A DNA stretch of 64,000 bases from Bullera alba (Eukaryota; Basidiomycota; Tremellomycetes; Tremellales; Bulleraceae). The notes under the pieces were generated by a model. The model searched no databases, was not told the DNA's origin, and worked only from the letters and a program-made list of their open reading frames with translations. Below are positions 11,341 to 23,930 of the stretch, in pieces; position 1 is the stretch's first letter, and each line of letters begins with the position of its first letter. The stretch spans positions 1,922,001 to 1,986,000 of the forward strand of contig BCIX01000003.1 in assembly GCA_001600095.1 (NCBI GenBank). The letters run 5' to 3'. The position numbers and the translations under genes are program-made.

Positions 11341-11937
11341 CGCGTGGGGCGAGGAAGAGGAGCTTGCGCTCGGTGTCGTTCAAGCTACGTGCTAGGCATG
11401 GACTCCTGCGTGCTAGTGCAGATTGCTCCTGTCCTCGTGATCGTTGCGGATGACACGTCAACGAGAGCAGTGTAAAGAAGAAGCCTTGTGTTGTGTTGGC
11501 GGAACGAGCTCGACGTGTCGAGTTCTGTTTTCAACTTTTCCGGAAGAGCAAAATCGCGGCTTAAACCTCCAAGCCACCACCGAGCGGCAGTCAACGACAA
11601 CTCATATGCGGGACCAGCGACAGTACTATGCTAGGCTACAGCTTATGGATCTGCTGTCAATCAGGAGGAAAGGATAAATCGAACATGCATCCAGCGACCC
11701 TCCCGGGGATGAATCGTCGTGCTGATCTCTGATCTCCCTTAATCTGCCCACTGCGGAGTGAGATGTCTTCCCACGAGACGATCTGCACCGCACGGCGAAA
11801 GGGCTGTCCTTATGTCTTTCATCAATTTGCTCGGGTTGGGTCTGATAGATCGACGCAGGCCTTGGCTGCAGCTTGGGCCTGCTTGGGCAGTGTAGCGATA
11901 CATGGACAAAGATCTCGAGCTCATCTTCGCTCTTCCT
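11341..11937. other. Intergenic, ERD1 upstream / mL54 downstream
   Basis: About 600 bp. It holds the ERD1 promoter and leader and the 3' flank of the mL54 gene. No coding exon was recognised. Confidence 0.35.
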
Positions 11938-12518
11938 CTACGATGTCTTCAAGAAATTACTTGCTTTGATCGCTGCTTGTCTCCTGCATCGCCAAGCAAC
12001 AGTCAGCTCGACTTTACGCTATTGCGAGATACCCATGGCCTTGACTCACACCGCATGCAGTCTCCTCTTCTCAACCGCGAAATCCATGACCTCCCTCTTC
12101 TTCGGTATCTGCTTTGCGGTCTTCTCTAGCTCGCTAACCTTGTGCTCATTCTCCTCGATCATCGACCATAGCCACTCGGGGTACTCCTCATCCGCTTTCG
12201 CCACGGGGTCCGAACCGTCCTTGAGAATGCCTATGCCATTGAAGACGGTACCGGGTGGGCACGAAGAAACGACTGTAGAGGCCCATCAGCAGAATATCCC
12301 GGAGGTTATGATTGCGGATTATGCGATCCTTTCGTCCGACAGCCTATTGTGGATCTTGACGACCACTCACCCTGTTTCTTAACACCCTGCAGCTTGTTCG
12401 CTGCTAGCTTGGGCGCAGATCGTGATGACGACGAGGCAAAGTGCGCAGAAAGCGGTATCCGGGACGAGCTGGCTATCTGTTTGGCTAGAGGTCGGGATAG
12501 TTGGACTAGCGATGTCAT
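11938..12518 (-). CDS. MRPL37: Mitochondrial large-subunit ribosomal protein mL54
   Basis: This is a component of the mitochondrial 54S ribosomal subunit (mL54; yeast Mrpl37). Three exons on the minus strand, 12371-12518, 12050-12272 and 11938-11983, join in frame to 138 residues. The N-terminus is Ser/Arg-rich with no acidic residues for about 40 positions, as expected for a mitochondrial presequence. The core reads CPPGTVFNGIGILKDGSDPV, then EEYPEWLW, the family signature. The end is RQAAIKASNFLKTS, like the usual basic RxAIKxxNFLK tail, which fixes the last splice site. It is transcribed divergently from CTF4 across a 400-bp promoter. Confidence 0.9.
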
Positions 12519-12916
12519 GTTGTTGCAATTACTCTCCTCGGCGATCCGTGTTCCTCTCTCTGTGTGTCTTGAGTGTAGGTATCCGATAGCAGGATCGTGA
12601 ACAGCACCCTATAACTTGCTCTGGCTGGCGGTGCCCACTGCCGTGCACCGTCGAAATCTCAGCCGCATGATTTTGATTCCGGGGTCACCGTGCCTGATAA
12701 GAGCAGTGAGTGCGGGCTATCGTTTCAGGCTCAACACGTTCCGTGCCTGACGCGAATGGACGCGTTTGTGAGACGCGGTAAGGTGGATTGACTTTTCGTC
12801 AGCTAATGTTCACCTCGAACAGCAATCACGACAAGGACAACGGCAGATTCTGGGAAGCTCAAGGTCCTCATCGTCTACTCTTTCCAGGGACAAGACCTTC
12901 ACCATTCCTTGACACG
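12519..12916. promoter_or_regulatory. Divergent mL54 / CTF4 promoter with ACGCG cluster
   Basis: The 398-bp gap contains three ACGCG cores at 12750-12754, 12760-12764 (full MluI box ACGCGT, 12760-12765) and 12773-12777, all within 28 bp and about 140-167 bp before the CTF4 start. MluI cell-cycle boxes bind MBF in fungi and drive G1/S expression of replication genes; that CTF4 is so regulated here is inference. Confidence 0.55.
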
Positions 12917-15900
12917 ATGGCCGCACCGACTGCAGATCAGATATCGTCTTCTCCCTTACATCTCGGAGGCATCACCCGTGTCTGCTTCTCCCCGGATGGA
13001 CAGTGAGTCGCGATGTCGCTTTCATGATCATTCTCTGACGGCTATCATAGAACGATCTTTACAGGTGGAACCGATTGTCTGGTTCGGATCCACAAAGCCG
13101 ATGACCCAGACTCGGAGCCGGGCTTCCACGACAATCACACGGATGCAGTCACGTCGATGTCATGTTCGGTCAGTAGGGCGTGCTCTGTACCAGGATGGAC
13201 ATGCTGACTGTGAGAACGTAGAGCTCCAACCTGGTGACGTCGTCGCTTGACAACATCGTCCGTGTTTTCTCATACCCTCAAAACGACTTTCAAGGCTTCA
13301 TCACAAGATCGTCTGGGGTGCCTGTAAGATGGGTCAGCATCGACCCCTCTGGTGAAAGAGTAGTGGTCTGCAGCGAGTGAGAGGATCTCTTGAATGAGCG
13401 CAACCCAACACTCACGCCCTCTGTAGCGACATGCTGGTCAAGGTCGTTCATGTCAAGGATACAAGTCGGGTATCACTACTTTCCGATAGCACGAAAGCCG
13501 TGCGATCAGCTTCTTGGGATCCTACCGGCAAATACCTGGTGTGTCAACCGTCATGCTGTCTGCGGGAACCCTCTCACACTGTTCTAGGTCACGGTGTCGT
13601 GCGATGGCAAATTGAGAATATACGATATGGCTGGTCCAAGCCCATTGCTGTTGAAGATTCTGGATGGCATCGTCGGTCCCTCGGAGCCCGAGTAAGTGTT
13701 TCAAGGAATCTGACGACCTTTTGCTGACATCTGCCAGCTCCAAGACCTCTCTGTACCTCACATGGCATCCGTCGGGGGATTACTTTGTGTTGCCCACAAG
13801 AACCAACGGTGTGTATTACGGGCTCATTTCCGGCGGTCACTGACGCCATTCAGAGATTGGTGTCGTCAATCGAGAGGGCTGGTCTCGCCAAGCGGCCTTC
13901 TCGCCAGGGGCAGACCGGAGAGTGGTGAGCGTTCTGCCCGATAGACGATTCAGAGGAGCTGATGGCCTCGTGCAGATGACCGGTGAACTCTCTTGGTCGG
14001 CCAACGGGAAATACCTCGCATCAGCTGCTGGGACCCACGTCTACATATGGGATTTCGCAAACCGTGAATTAATAGCCAAGTGAGTGATTCCGCGGGCAGT
14101 TCCACTCAAAAGTGCTGATTGAGCTGTGACTCCAGGTACGAAAGCCCAGACGATGCCATCTCGGGCTTGGCTTTCTCACCCAAAGAGAACCTTCTGACGT
14201 TCACCACACTCGACGGCTCCTTCGTCAGATGGAAAGATGCCGTGCCTTCACAGTATCCAGATCCTGTGATCTCCGATGCTGTCAACGCGAAAAACCTGGA
14301 CAAGCTCCTAGACGACGAATTCGGCGATGATCTTGATGACGATCTTGAGGAGAAAGGAGACGACGTGGACGATCTGTTTGGTGAAGCTGGTGATGACTGG
14401 ATAGAGGACGACATTGGGGCGTATGGCGAGGAGGACGGCGAGAAGACAAGAGGAGGAAGGACAGAAGTCGGTGAGTCACCAGGCAGCGACAATAGGGCGG
14501 ATGCTGAGACCCTATAGTCAATGTCACAAAGGCACAAGACGCCTTTGCCCCCGGAAGCACGCAGTGGAAGAACAAGAAGCGGTATCTTGGTGAGTGCTTT
14601 TCCTTCGCCAACGGTAGTATCACTGACACCGTCGCAGCCTTCAACATGATTGGTGTCGTCGACGTGAGCGATCAGGAATCACACAACGTTGTCAATGTCG
14701 AGTTTCACGATAAATCCGCGAGGAGGGGATACCACTTCCAAGATCACAACAAATACACAATGGCCTCTCTCGGCGAGCATGGTATCGCCTATGCTACGCC
14801 ATCGCATGACGGACAACTCTCAACAGTTTATTACCGACCTTACGACTCTTGGGCCTCTCAGTCCGACTGGACAGTCTCCCTCCTGCCCGACGAGAACGCT
14901 CTCTGCGTTGCTTCGGGCGGGGGTGGCAGTGACGGCACTGGGATGAGCAGTGTGGTGGTGGCTACGAGTAAAGGATATGTGAGATTCCTGAGCAGTAGTG
15001 GTATCCAGCGATACGTCTGGAGAATTGGGGAGGACGCTGTGACCATGGCTGCGGGCCAAGACCTGGTGATTGTAGTGACACGCGAGGGCGGCACGAGTTT
15101 GGACGGTAGGTTTCACCTGCTCTCAGGACATGGTTGCTTGCTAAAGCTGGTTTATAGGCTGTCAGAATCTGCGATACTCTCTGATCGACCTCAACACATT
15201 TGAGCTAGTGCAAGAAGGCCGAGTACCTCTGCCGCGCAAAGTGACCCTCAGCTGGGTCGGTTTCACCTCGGAAGGCATTCCTGCCATTTACGACTCCACT
15301 GGACTAGCTTCGATTCTGGATCGATACAGACGGCCGGGCAACCAAGCTCGATGGGTACCTATCCTCGACAGCAAGTCGTTGAAGAAGGAAGGCAGGACTG
15401 AGAAGCACTGGCCGGTGGGAGTGTCTGCGACTCGCCTGAGTTGTGTGATCCTGAAAGTGAGTCAGCTGGCAAAAGCTACTGGGTCCAAGCTGATCTTGAT
15501 ACGCATCAGGGCAGCGACAAGGAACCTTGGTTCCCACGACCTTTGATACAGCAGGTTGAGCTGCAGATGCCGCTCCTCAACTTGGACAACCCGCAGGGCA
15601 AGCTCGAAGAGATGTAAGACTCGACTAAAGGGCTCATTGACGATTCACGCTAACAACCCAATTAGTGCGGTCCGGGGCGAGATTCAGTTGTCCAACATGA
15701 CCGACTCATTGGCGCGCGCCGACGACATATCCGACGTCGAGCTGCTCATCAAACAGCAAGAAGTCGCACTCGACAGAGAGCTCCTGAAATTGATCCAGGG
15801 GGCGTGTAAAGCGGACAACCTCCAGCGCGCACTGGACCTTGCTCGACTGATGCACACTGCCAGCGCGGTGGAACAGGCCGCAAAATTGGCCAATTTCTAT

Positions 15901-16939
15901 CATCTGCCCGGACTGGAAGAACGGATCCATGGTGTCAAGTCCGACGTCGACTTCAAGAAGATGAAGGAGAAGAGGCAGAGGCGGATCGAATCCTCGTCGA
16001 CAACGAGCTACGCTTCACCTTCGATCAGTGGTCTGAACGGTAATGCGAAGAGCAGCAAGCCGTTTTCCGACTTTGCGCCCAAGCAAACGATTCGACGGTC
16101 ATTTGGAGGTGTGCAGAGGGACTCGACGCCAGCGGGGACAAATCGCTCAGAGTCATATGTGCCAGAAACGCCTCAACACGAGGCCTCGGGCTTCGACCTT
16201 CCATCGACCGGTGCGACCCCCGATGGCGATGCCGACGTCGACATGCCAATCAGCAATGGATCGCCCGAGGGCAAGCGGAAACGAGCAGATGAACCCGTCG
16301 AACAGTTTGCCGTGCCCAAGAGGAAGTTGGAAGAGTTCGCCGTGCCCAGTAGTGAGCACAAATCTGTCCTCGGGAGGAGAGACGCTAATTGACCTGAAAT
16401 AGGCGGTCCAAAGAACCCATTCGCCAAGAAAGCGACGCCTTCCGCCAATCCATTTGCGAAACCCGCTGCAGTGTCCAAGCCCCTAGATGCCAAGAAGAGC
16501 ACGTCGTTCTTTGACCGAGTGGACCATATCGAGTCCAGTGGTGCGCCAAAACGTGAGCTACCCTCTCCGCTTTTTGGACCCACGACAGCTGTACTAATTA
16601 TGTTCAGCCACGGCGAAGGCAAAAGCGAGTAAGAAGGATCAGAATGCCAAACCACAACAGGGTAAACAGACCACGTTGTTCAATATGAAGAAGGGAGCTC
16701 CAGTAGCGCCAGCGCCTCGGCCTGCTCCGCCAGTGCACCAGGAGAGCACAGAGACCGAGGGTGACGATGAGCCCGGCACCATCATCGAAGAGACGTTGGT
16801 GGATACCCCCACCGGCGTCCTGGAAGAGAGCAACGTGAGTGATGGCTACGTATGAGACGTGACGCGCTTGCGGATGATCACTTATTCTGGTTGATAGGTC
16901 CAGGAGACTCTCAGCCCTGAGCCAATGGATGTTGCTTGA
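12917..16939 (+). CDS. CTF4: Replisome scaffold Ctf4/Mcl1 (AND-1/WDHD1)
   Basis: This is the trimeric adaptor that couples CMG helicase to DNA polymerase alpha-primase at replication forks. The start MAAPTADQ is at 12917. N-terminal exons encode WD40 repeats (GGITRVCFSPDGQ; GELSWSANGKYLASAAG; LAFSPKENLLTFTTLDG). An acidic linker (repeated Asp/Glu around 14320-14430) follows, then QWKNKKRYLAFNMIGVV and GYHFQDHNKYTMASLGE of the second beta-propeller (SepB domain), and RYVWRIGEDAVTMAAG and LSWVGFTSEG blades. A helical bundle (about 15710-15980) comes next. The tail is disordered, with NPFAKKATPSANPFAKPAA repeats and QTTLFNMKK at 16667-16693. It has about ten introns and ends with EPMDVA at 16939. 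Confidence 0.9.
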
Positions 16940-17128
16940 TTGCGGCCTGCAGCACCTGGCCAACAGGCAGCCTATCGAAGTGTACCGTATCTAAGACAGC
17001 CTATCTGCCTGCACTGAAGACCGATCCTTGGTGGAGTGTACTAGTAGACTTGTATGCATACAAATGGTAGCTGAGCCGTACCCATCTAGTGAGCATGGAT
17101 GCTATGCTCGGTGTTATGCTATGCACTG

Positions 17129-19459
17129 CTACCTGGCTGGCGCAACGTCCATTTTGACCAAAACGTCCCGTCCTTCCCATATCGAGATCTCATACGCCAG
17201 CATGAGCAACAGCTGACCTAGGAAATCTACCAGAGCGGAGTGTATAGGCAGTGTGTACGAGCTGGGTATTCGTGATCAGCATAACTTTGGGAATAGGAGG
17301 TGGATCTGGGAGGGGACGGGGACTTACTCTGGATCCAGACCCTTCGACCAGAAGAAATGCGTCATGTAATGCGCCATCGTAATGGAGATCCCACACTGCC
17401 CTCACTTAGCTTCCGTCCAACAGCAGTATCGGGATGCGAGAGCCCTCGTAACTCACGGTTAGAGCGAAACTCGCCCATCCGGCCCATCCGAGGCTGAGGT
17501 CGATCCAACCTGCCCAATGCACAAACACTATAAAACCCGCTTGACAGGGAAAGGCAAGTAGGAACAAGGTGATAGAGCTCTGCAAGGCCGTGAGGCCGAG
17601 TGGTCGAGATCGATGCTCTTTGGGCGAATGGAGCGAAGTGTGGAGGACAGTCGAGAGGCGATTCGCATGGATCGCTCCGATAGACCCGGTGAGGCCTAGT
17701 ACACAGTATGAGCATGAACCCAGATATTGGCATACGGAGAGACTCACCCGTCATGGAGATGGCTAATAGAGCGAACCCGCGATATTTGCCCACACTGAGA
17801 TCCAGAACCATTCCCGTTCCGCTCGAGATGAGCATCGCGCCAATCTGACAAGAGGGTTGATCAGTAATCTAGTCCATGCACCAGTAAAGACCACCTACCA
17901 GTGGAGCCCAGCCGCCCTTTGCGACTTGCTTGACCCATCGATTCCGCATGACCCGCTGGGTGAACCACCCGGCGGCTATGGACATGACAATGACGCAGAT
18001 TAGGGGCAGAGGGGTGTCCATCGCGCCGACCAGCATGGATCCCAGCAAGGCCATGATGAAGAGAGTGATCAGGTCGCCGAGACAGGCGGCAAGAGGGGGA
18101 GTGATGTTGTCTATGAGGTGGATCGTCAGCATGATGTCAAGTAGTCGAGCAACGATGCGTGCTGCTAGACTCACCTGGATCGATCTTGGCCCATCTACTG
18201 ACCACGACCAACGAGCACATGAAGCATCCAAGCACTGCGCTACTGATCCCCGCGCTCCCCATTCCAGTAGCAAGGACCATAACCAGCTGTTTCCAGCCTG
18301 GTCTCGTATACCCCTCGTGCCACTCGACCTCGCCAACGGCCAATCCGGCGTCCAGGACCGTCCCGTCCGGGCCGACTACTGTGCCATTACCAAGGACCCC
18401 TCCTATAGGCTGAGGATTGAGCGGATTATCACCTAGTCGATGTGTCGTTAATAGGCCCAGAATGAAGCTGATGATCGCGGCGAGGGAGGCGATCAACAAC
18501 GCCTGCAGGCCGAGTAGAGTCATATTCGCTGTGATCAATGCTCTCCGAGTGAGCCGGTGGTCCAGCTCGCCTATATTGGCAGAAGTGCCCAATCGCGCCG
18601 AGAGACACATTTCCAAATTGCCCTTGAGGTTGCCTATCATTGGGACCAAGATGAACAGCTCGTCCACACGGCGAAACACCCTCCATCGAGCTAGATGCTC
18701 GAGCAATTCACCCGTGAATACCAATCCGACCAATGAGACCAGTAGCGAAGGAGTAGACTGCGAGGGAATCAGCTAGTTGCACTGCATCACTGCCGCACGA
18801 GGCAGAAAGCGTTGACGCTGGCTGCTCACCTCTAGAAGGAGATTCCGTAGATCTTTCAATTTGGCCTTTGTCGAGCTTGCGCTCGAGCCTGCCATCATAT
18901 CGTCGTCTCCTTCCGCATAATCCAACCCCCTCATCCTAGACGTGCGTATACTTGAAGTATCGCTCTCATCCTCAAAGCTCAATTTCAGAGCGCCCATCGA
19001 CTTGTCCACCCGGTTCTCATCCATCTCATCCGTCTCTTCTGATCCGTCTTGATCATCCCTTAGATCTCCATTCCCCAGACCATCACTCCGCCTCGTCCTC
19101 AGTCGATCTTTCTCGCCGTCTCCATCCTCGACCTCGAGGTGCCCATATTGAGCTCTACTTTTGCCCTTGGCGTCTGAGGCTAAAGTCGCCCCGGTCCAGG
19201 ATTTAGGTTGATTGTATTCGTACTCCGACTGAGATATCTCTTCATCCACTCCTATACCCTGCCGCGCCGACGAGCCGGATGCATATCCCGCTCTCGACCA
19301 GGTATTCCCTGTGTCATCCACAGCGTTTCCTGCGTCCTTGTCGTGGCTGTCAAGCTGGGTCCAGGAATCTTCGTCGGGCGGTGAACCGAGGTATGTCCCA
19401 GCTAAACGGCGGGCTTGTCGGATATGCTCGCCCACATCGCGTTTGAGAATCGGCGACAT
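17129..19459 (-). CDS. SLC41/MgtE-type divalent cation transporter
   Basis: This is a magnesium/divalent-cation transporter of the eukaryotic SLC41 family, which has two MgtE integral-membrane domains. The start is at 19459 (MSPILKRDVGE). About 210 residues of acidic, Ser-rich cytosolic sequence are followed by the first MgtE domain: VPMIGNLKGNLEMCLSARLG, TSANIGELD, then several hydrophobic helices. The second domain has ITPPLAACLGDLITLFIMALLG, TGLTGSIGAIHANRLST, and MAHYMTHFFWSKGLDPD. I extended the end beyond the obvious frame: splicing GATCCAGA to CTCGTACAC gives YTLPIHSALVDFLGQLLLML and stops at 17129-17131, matching the normal SLC41 C-terminus. Location is probably plasma or organelle membrane; the exact ion is not shown by sequence. 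Confidence 0.88.
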
Positions 19460-19811
19460 GAGTCTATGCTGGTCTTACTGTCGTCGCGTCTAATCCTACG
19501 AGAAGGTAGAGACGGCAGACATCGGTATATCACAGGTAACTCGAAGGACGGCGAGGTGTAATCAAGTGTTGACTTGTCGAGTTTTGCTAGTCCGCTTTTC
19601 GGATACGCGACTTGCCGTGCGGGGTACGGGGTCGCTGCGGGTCGCTGCGGGTGGTGGGTCAGGTGGTGGTCGGGTGTGTGGTCATCATTGCTGTTCCTCA
19701 CAGCACAGTGTTACTAGGCATACATATACAAATAGATCAACAGTCACAGATCGTGTAGGAGGTATGTACAATATGGTCGCATGTCCCCGTTCTATAGGAC
19801 AAATCAGGCTT
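19460..19811. promoter_or_regulatory. SLC41 upstream region with G-rich tract
   Basis: The 350-bp gap contains a directly repeated GGGTCGCTGC unit and four G-runs between 19628 and 19658 (G3-N7-G3-N7-G3-N4-G3), a possible quadruplex-forming sequence on the plus strand about 170-200 bp before the transporter start. Confidence 0.4.
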
Positions 19812-22800
19812 TTAGGACAGGTCGAAACCCGCTGCGGAAGTGATTGCTTGGAGCAACTTGCTCCTCAGCGCTTCTTCATCCTATGGAGACTGATTAGCAT
19901 GGCAGGCATACTCGGGTATCTGGGGAGTTCCGACATACCTGATAGCTAGGTCTACATGGATCTATGATCAGTGCTCCGCTAAAATTGGCAGAAGGACTAG
20001 TACTCACAACTTCAAAAGATTCGCGCAAGCTGATGCGGACGGTAATCTAGTTTGATCACCGCCCGCACACCTGATCCCAAATTGAGGATACAGATACGCA
20101 AATCCGAGTCTACAAGCGACTGTTAGCATCATCCTGATTGCTCTGACGGAAAACACTTACAATGGTGGCCTGGAGCAACTCGTGACGAAACGAAGTAACG
20201 CCCTCCTCTCCTCCTGAGTGAACCGCTTGACCACCCTCCAGAACAACTTCATCGTCACGTCATTCGGGAAACCAGTGACGTGCACGTGGGCCCTCAAATC
20301 GTCGAGGTCAATCAGAGTCTCCTCTCCACCGATCAATTGACGAAGTTCCTGCTGATCGAACATTCGTAACCACTTGGAATCGATGATATCCGATAGACCA
20401 TCAAAGAACGCTCGTGACTGGGCGGCAATCTGCCTGTCCAGCTTGTATCGGCACACCAGCTGGATATCTGATCGCGGACGATCAGCTGATTTCGCACAAT
20501 GGAGTGGAACTCCCAGATGACTCACATTCATGCCTGTTCTCCGCCGTGACGGGGATCTCGGAACCACCGGGAACGAGATCGATAGAGCTCGTCACTCCGA
20601 ATTCTGCACCTTGTCAGCTAGACCACCCAATGACCAGGGCTCGCCAGCTGCTCACCTTCTTGCGTGATCGTGAAATTCAAAGACAGATCCTCTGGCTTTG
20701 GGTAGTTTTTCAACACTTCGAAGGCGTCAGCTGGAGTACGTGGGGCAGTCTCAAGCTGACTCACTGATGAGGCCCTTGTATAGGTCCTTGTCGAGCGATT
20801 GTAGGTCATCGAGGTAGGACTGCCTTCCGAGCCATTTGGCCACTACACTTGGGTCAACCACAGATCGCAGTACGATCTTCAGCGAACTTACGGAAGAAAT
20901 TGGCGAACGACACGTCGACCAAGATACCCTCGTAGAGCGCTTTCCCCAATACCCGCCCGATGAACGAGTACCACTGTAGCTGATGGTCTGGCAAACCTGT
21001 CAGCCAACGTCCTAGGACACATCGACTGTCTCGCCCACCTTCTGTGGCGTAAGAATGGGGATTCGGATAAAGCTCATTTTGATCCGTTGCGAGCCATAGA
21101 CCCCGATTCGTGTCAAACACCTCCTTGGAGAGACTAGTGTCCTGATCAGCTCACACATTGTGCCTATGGATAGGTCCGCGAGCTGCTCACCTCGTCAGGA
21201 ATTCTTTGAATAGCCCTCCACCATCAATTCCCATTTCTTCCTGACCAAATCTGCAAGCAATCAGCACAAAGTCCCCTGGGATCTTGCACTACCCACTTGT
21301 CTATGAATGTGATGTCGATACGGCCTTTTAGCGCTGCGCCCAATGAGCCCAACTGATCGAAACCATCTTGTGCCAGGGACGTCCGTTTGATAGTCGCCCT
21401 GATCTTCCGCTGCCTGGCGTGACTCGACCGCATTCGCGTGTAGTCGGACCTGACACAAATCAGCGACGAAGTAAGGCCATCCTCGTTGAGCTGCGACTTA
21501 CTCGATAAACTGGCGGAAGACGCTCAATCGGGTCTGGAACGGAATTGCCATTGGAAGGTTATTGAGCAGACCTAGCCTGGGGGAAATGTATGCCATCTGT
21601 CGCTTTGAAAATCTCTGCCTATGTCTGGCCCATCGGGGCAGTTGAATCGATGGATCTTCAGGGTCTTCACCTGCCGGAGCTGACGATGACAGCTCGGCAT
21701 CCTCGAACCTATTCAACTATTAGCTACAAATACCAGTACCCTTGTAAGTCACTTACACGGCGGCTTCTATGAAACCCTGGAGGTTCATATGTGATGCCAT
21801 GACCCAGAAGTCCTCGTCGGCAAACTTGTGTCGCGCACTGTACCACCATTCGTCAGCTTGGGCTACGGGAAGTACCTGCCGACAAGCCGGAGCTCACTTT
21901 TTCTCTGCCACTCTGACCACACCCCTCGTCAAGAGATTCCTCTGATCCTCACTCCCTCTACCTTGAGCCCCGGCGGCCTCGACGCCATTCATGTATGACC
22001 AAAAGGCCAGATCGCGCCATATCCCCGCTAAATCCAGTACCTCGTCGATCGTCAATGGGTTTTTGCCGTTCGAATCGAAAAACTCATCATCGGGGGTGAT
22101 GAGGAGGTAGTGGTTATATAGCAGGGTCATAAACACCAGGCAGGGGGTATTGGGGTCTGTGACAATCAGCAACGTGATACTCAAGGCACAGTACTCACTC
22201 TTGGCAAATGTGTCCCATGTTGATTTATCGCTGCTATTCCTCCATCTCCCTCTCACTCCTTCCCGCCATAGTGTCTTGACTAACTGCTTGTTCTGCTTAT
22301 TCCCATCATCGATCAGAACCTCCAGGATCGCTTCCCACCTCGGCGACCCTTTGAACGCGTTGAGTAGACCGCTAACAAAGACCGCAAAGTCGAGTAATGG
22401 ATTCGTGGAGGCGCTCGTCGATGCCCTCGTGGCATGCTGGGCCAGGATGCTCAGGTGCTGAGATGACGTCAGGAGTACTAGTTTCGACCTGATGTTGGGA
22501 GGTAAAGGCGGACCTCTTCGCAATCGCTTGGGGGTGATCCTTGGCGGTGGTGCGAATTGCGAAACGCTGGGTCCACCTAGCACGACGACTTGCGTCCTAC
22601 TACCCCGTGGCTTATCGTCTTCATCATCCTCGGCATCGCTGTCCTCGACTCCGACCATCTCATCGTCATCATCTTCGTCGGGTTCACCATCTACCCATCT
22701 CGCCCAGCCTTCCTGGATTCCGCTGATAGTCCCACCTATCACTTTGATCCAATTCGCTATCCCCTCTGCCCCGTGTCGCGCCAGCAAGCCGCCTGTGATC

Positions 22801-23930
22801 CCGAACGTTGCGAGATTGGCGAGGAAGTAGGTCTTGCCCAGCTCCGAAGCCAGCCTGCCGGAGGACAATATGTCCGGGTTGCTTGCCGCCAATGGGAGGA
22901 GGATGGTGAAGATCGGGAGCTTGCCAGAGAGGTGGGTTAGAGCGGGGATGGGCAGTGATGTGGGAAGGGCGCGTACGGCCAGCAAGGTGTGTAGTAAGGG
23001 TGGCAGTAGAGGCGAGGACTTCTTGACGAGTGTCAAGGTGAGTGGTGCAGTGAGAAGTTGCACGACATTGTTGAGACTGGCATGTTTCATCTTGGGAAGC
23101 TATGATCGAGCACAAACGCTGGTTCAGCGAAGACAGGGAGTGTGCGTTCTTCCACACTCACGCTAGCAGCTATCAACGACTCGAGTATCTTGACCAGTTT
23201 CTCCACCCATTCCCGCTGAGCAATCGCGCCAACCAGTACTGCTTTGGCGGCGCTTGCGAGTCCGCTATGAAGATGTGCCCATGACTTTGGGTCAAGAAGG
23301 ACCTCGAGCGTTTCCAACAGCGACCTTCCTTCGGCAGATCTGAATCGCAAGGGTGAGTAAGGAAGAAGCCATCAGTTCGATCGGAACTCACGCTGGTTCT
23401 GTGCTTGCCACGTCGAGGATATGTGAAGTTAGGATCGAAAGAACATAGATCCAATCCTCGGACTTTGATATCGACGCGATGAATAGAGGTGCTCCGGAGA
23501 CTATGGCATCGATCAGCTACTCGTTCCATCGCTGTGCAGCTGAGACGCTTAAGGCATACTCACTAGGATCGGCAACTTTGCCCTGTTCACACCATTGAAC
23601 CAACAATTTCCTCCTTCTATCAGCCAAATCCACTGCATTTCCCGCTTTTGCCAGCAGAACCAGCTTTCTCCCTGTGGCCTGCCAATCCCCGCCTTGCCCA
23701 TTCTCCAGCTCTAGCAATATTCGCTCGACGGTCTGCTTCCTCTGGTTGAACCCCCTCCAACGGGTTTGGATCAGGATAGCCGCGGTGTCTTCCTTTCTCC
23801 TCTGTTCTCTAGCTTGTCGCTGTTGTCTCACAGAGTTGAGCAGTGCGGTAGAAGACGTTGAGGTCGAGGTGGAGAGGTTGATGTCGTTGTACCTCTCGTT
23901 ATCGAACGAGGGGTCTAGGAAGCCCGGCAT
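19812..23930 (-). CDS. HUL5: HECT E3 ubiquitin ligase Hul5/UBE3C type
   Basis: This is a proteasome-associated HECT ubiquitin ligase that extends ubiquitin chains on substrates at the 26S proteasome. The start MPGFLDPSFDN is at 23930, followed by an IQ-like segment AAILIQTRWRGFNQRKQ, the N-terminal signature of UBE3C/Hul5. A large helical region (exons 21894-23350) includes an acidic stretch. The HECT domain lies in many short exons from about 21430 down: RATIKRTSLAQDGFDQLG, LYPNPHSYATEGG, FIGRVLGKALYEGILVDVSF, LDRQIAAQSRAFFDGL, and FVTSCSRPPLLGF. The catalytic cysteine is in RLPSASACANLLKL, with its codon at 20025-20027. The tail DEEALRSKLLQAITSAAGF ends at 19812. Length and layout agree with the family. 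Confidence 0.92.

Noticed and set aside
17190..17405. SLC41 C-terminal frame ending at 17190
   Set aside because: It reads through a GTAAGT donor; splicing restores the conserved YTLPIHSALVDFLGQ tail and a stop at 17129.
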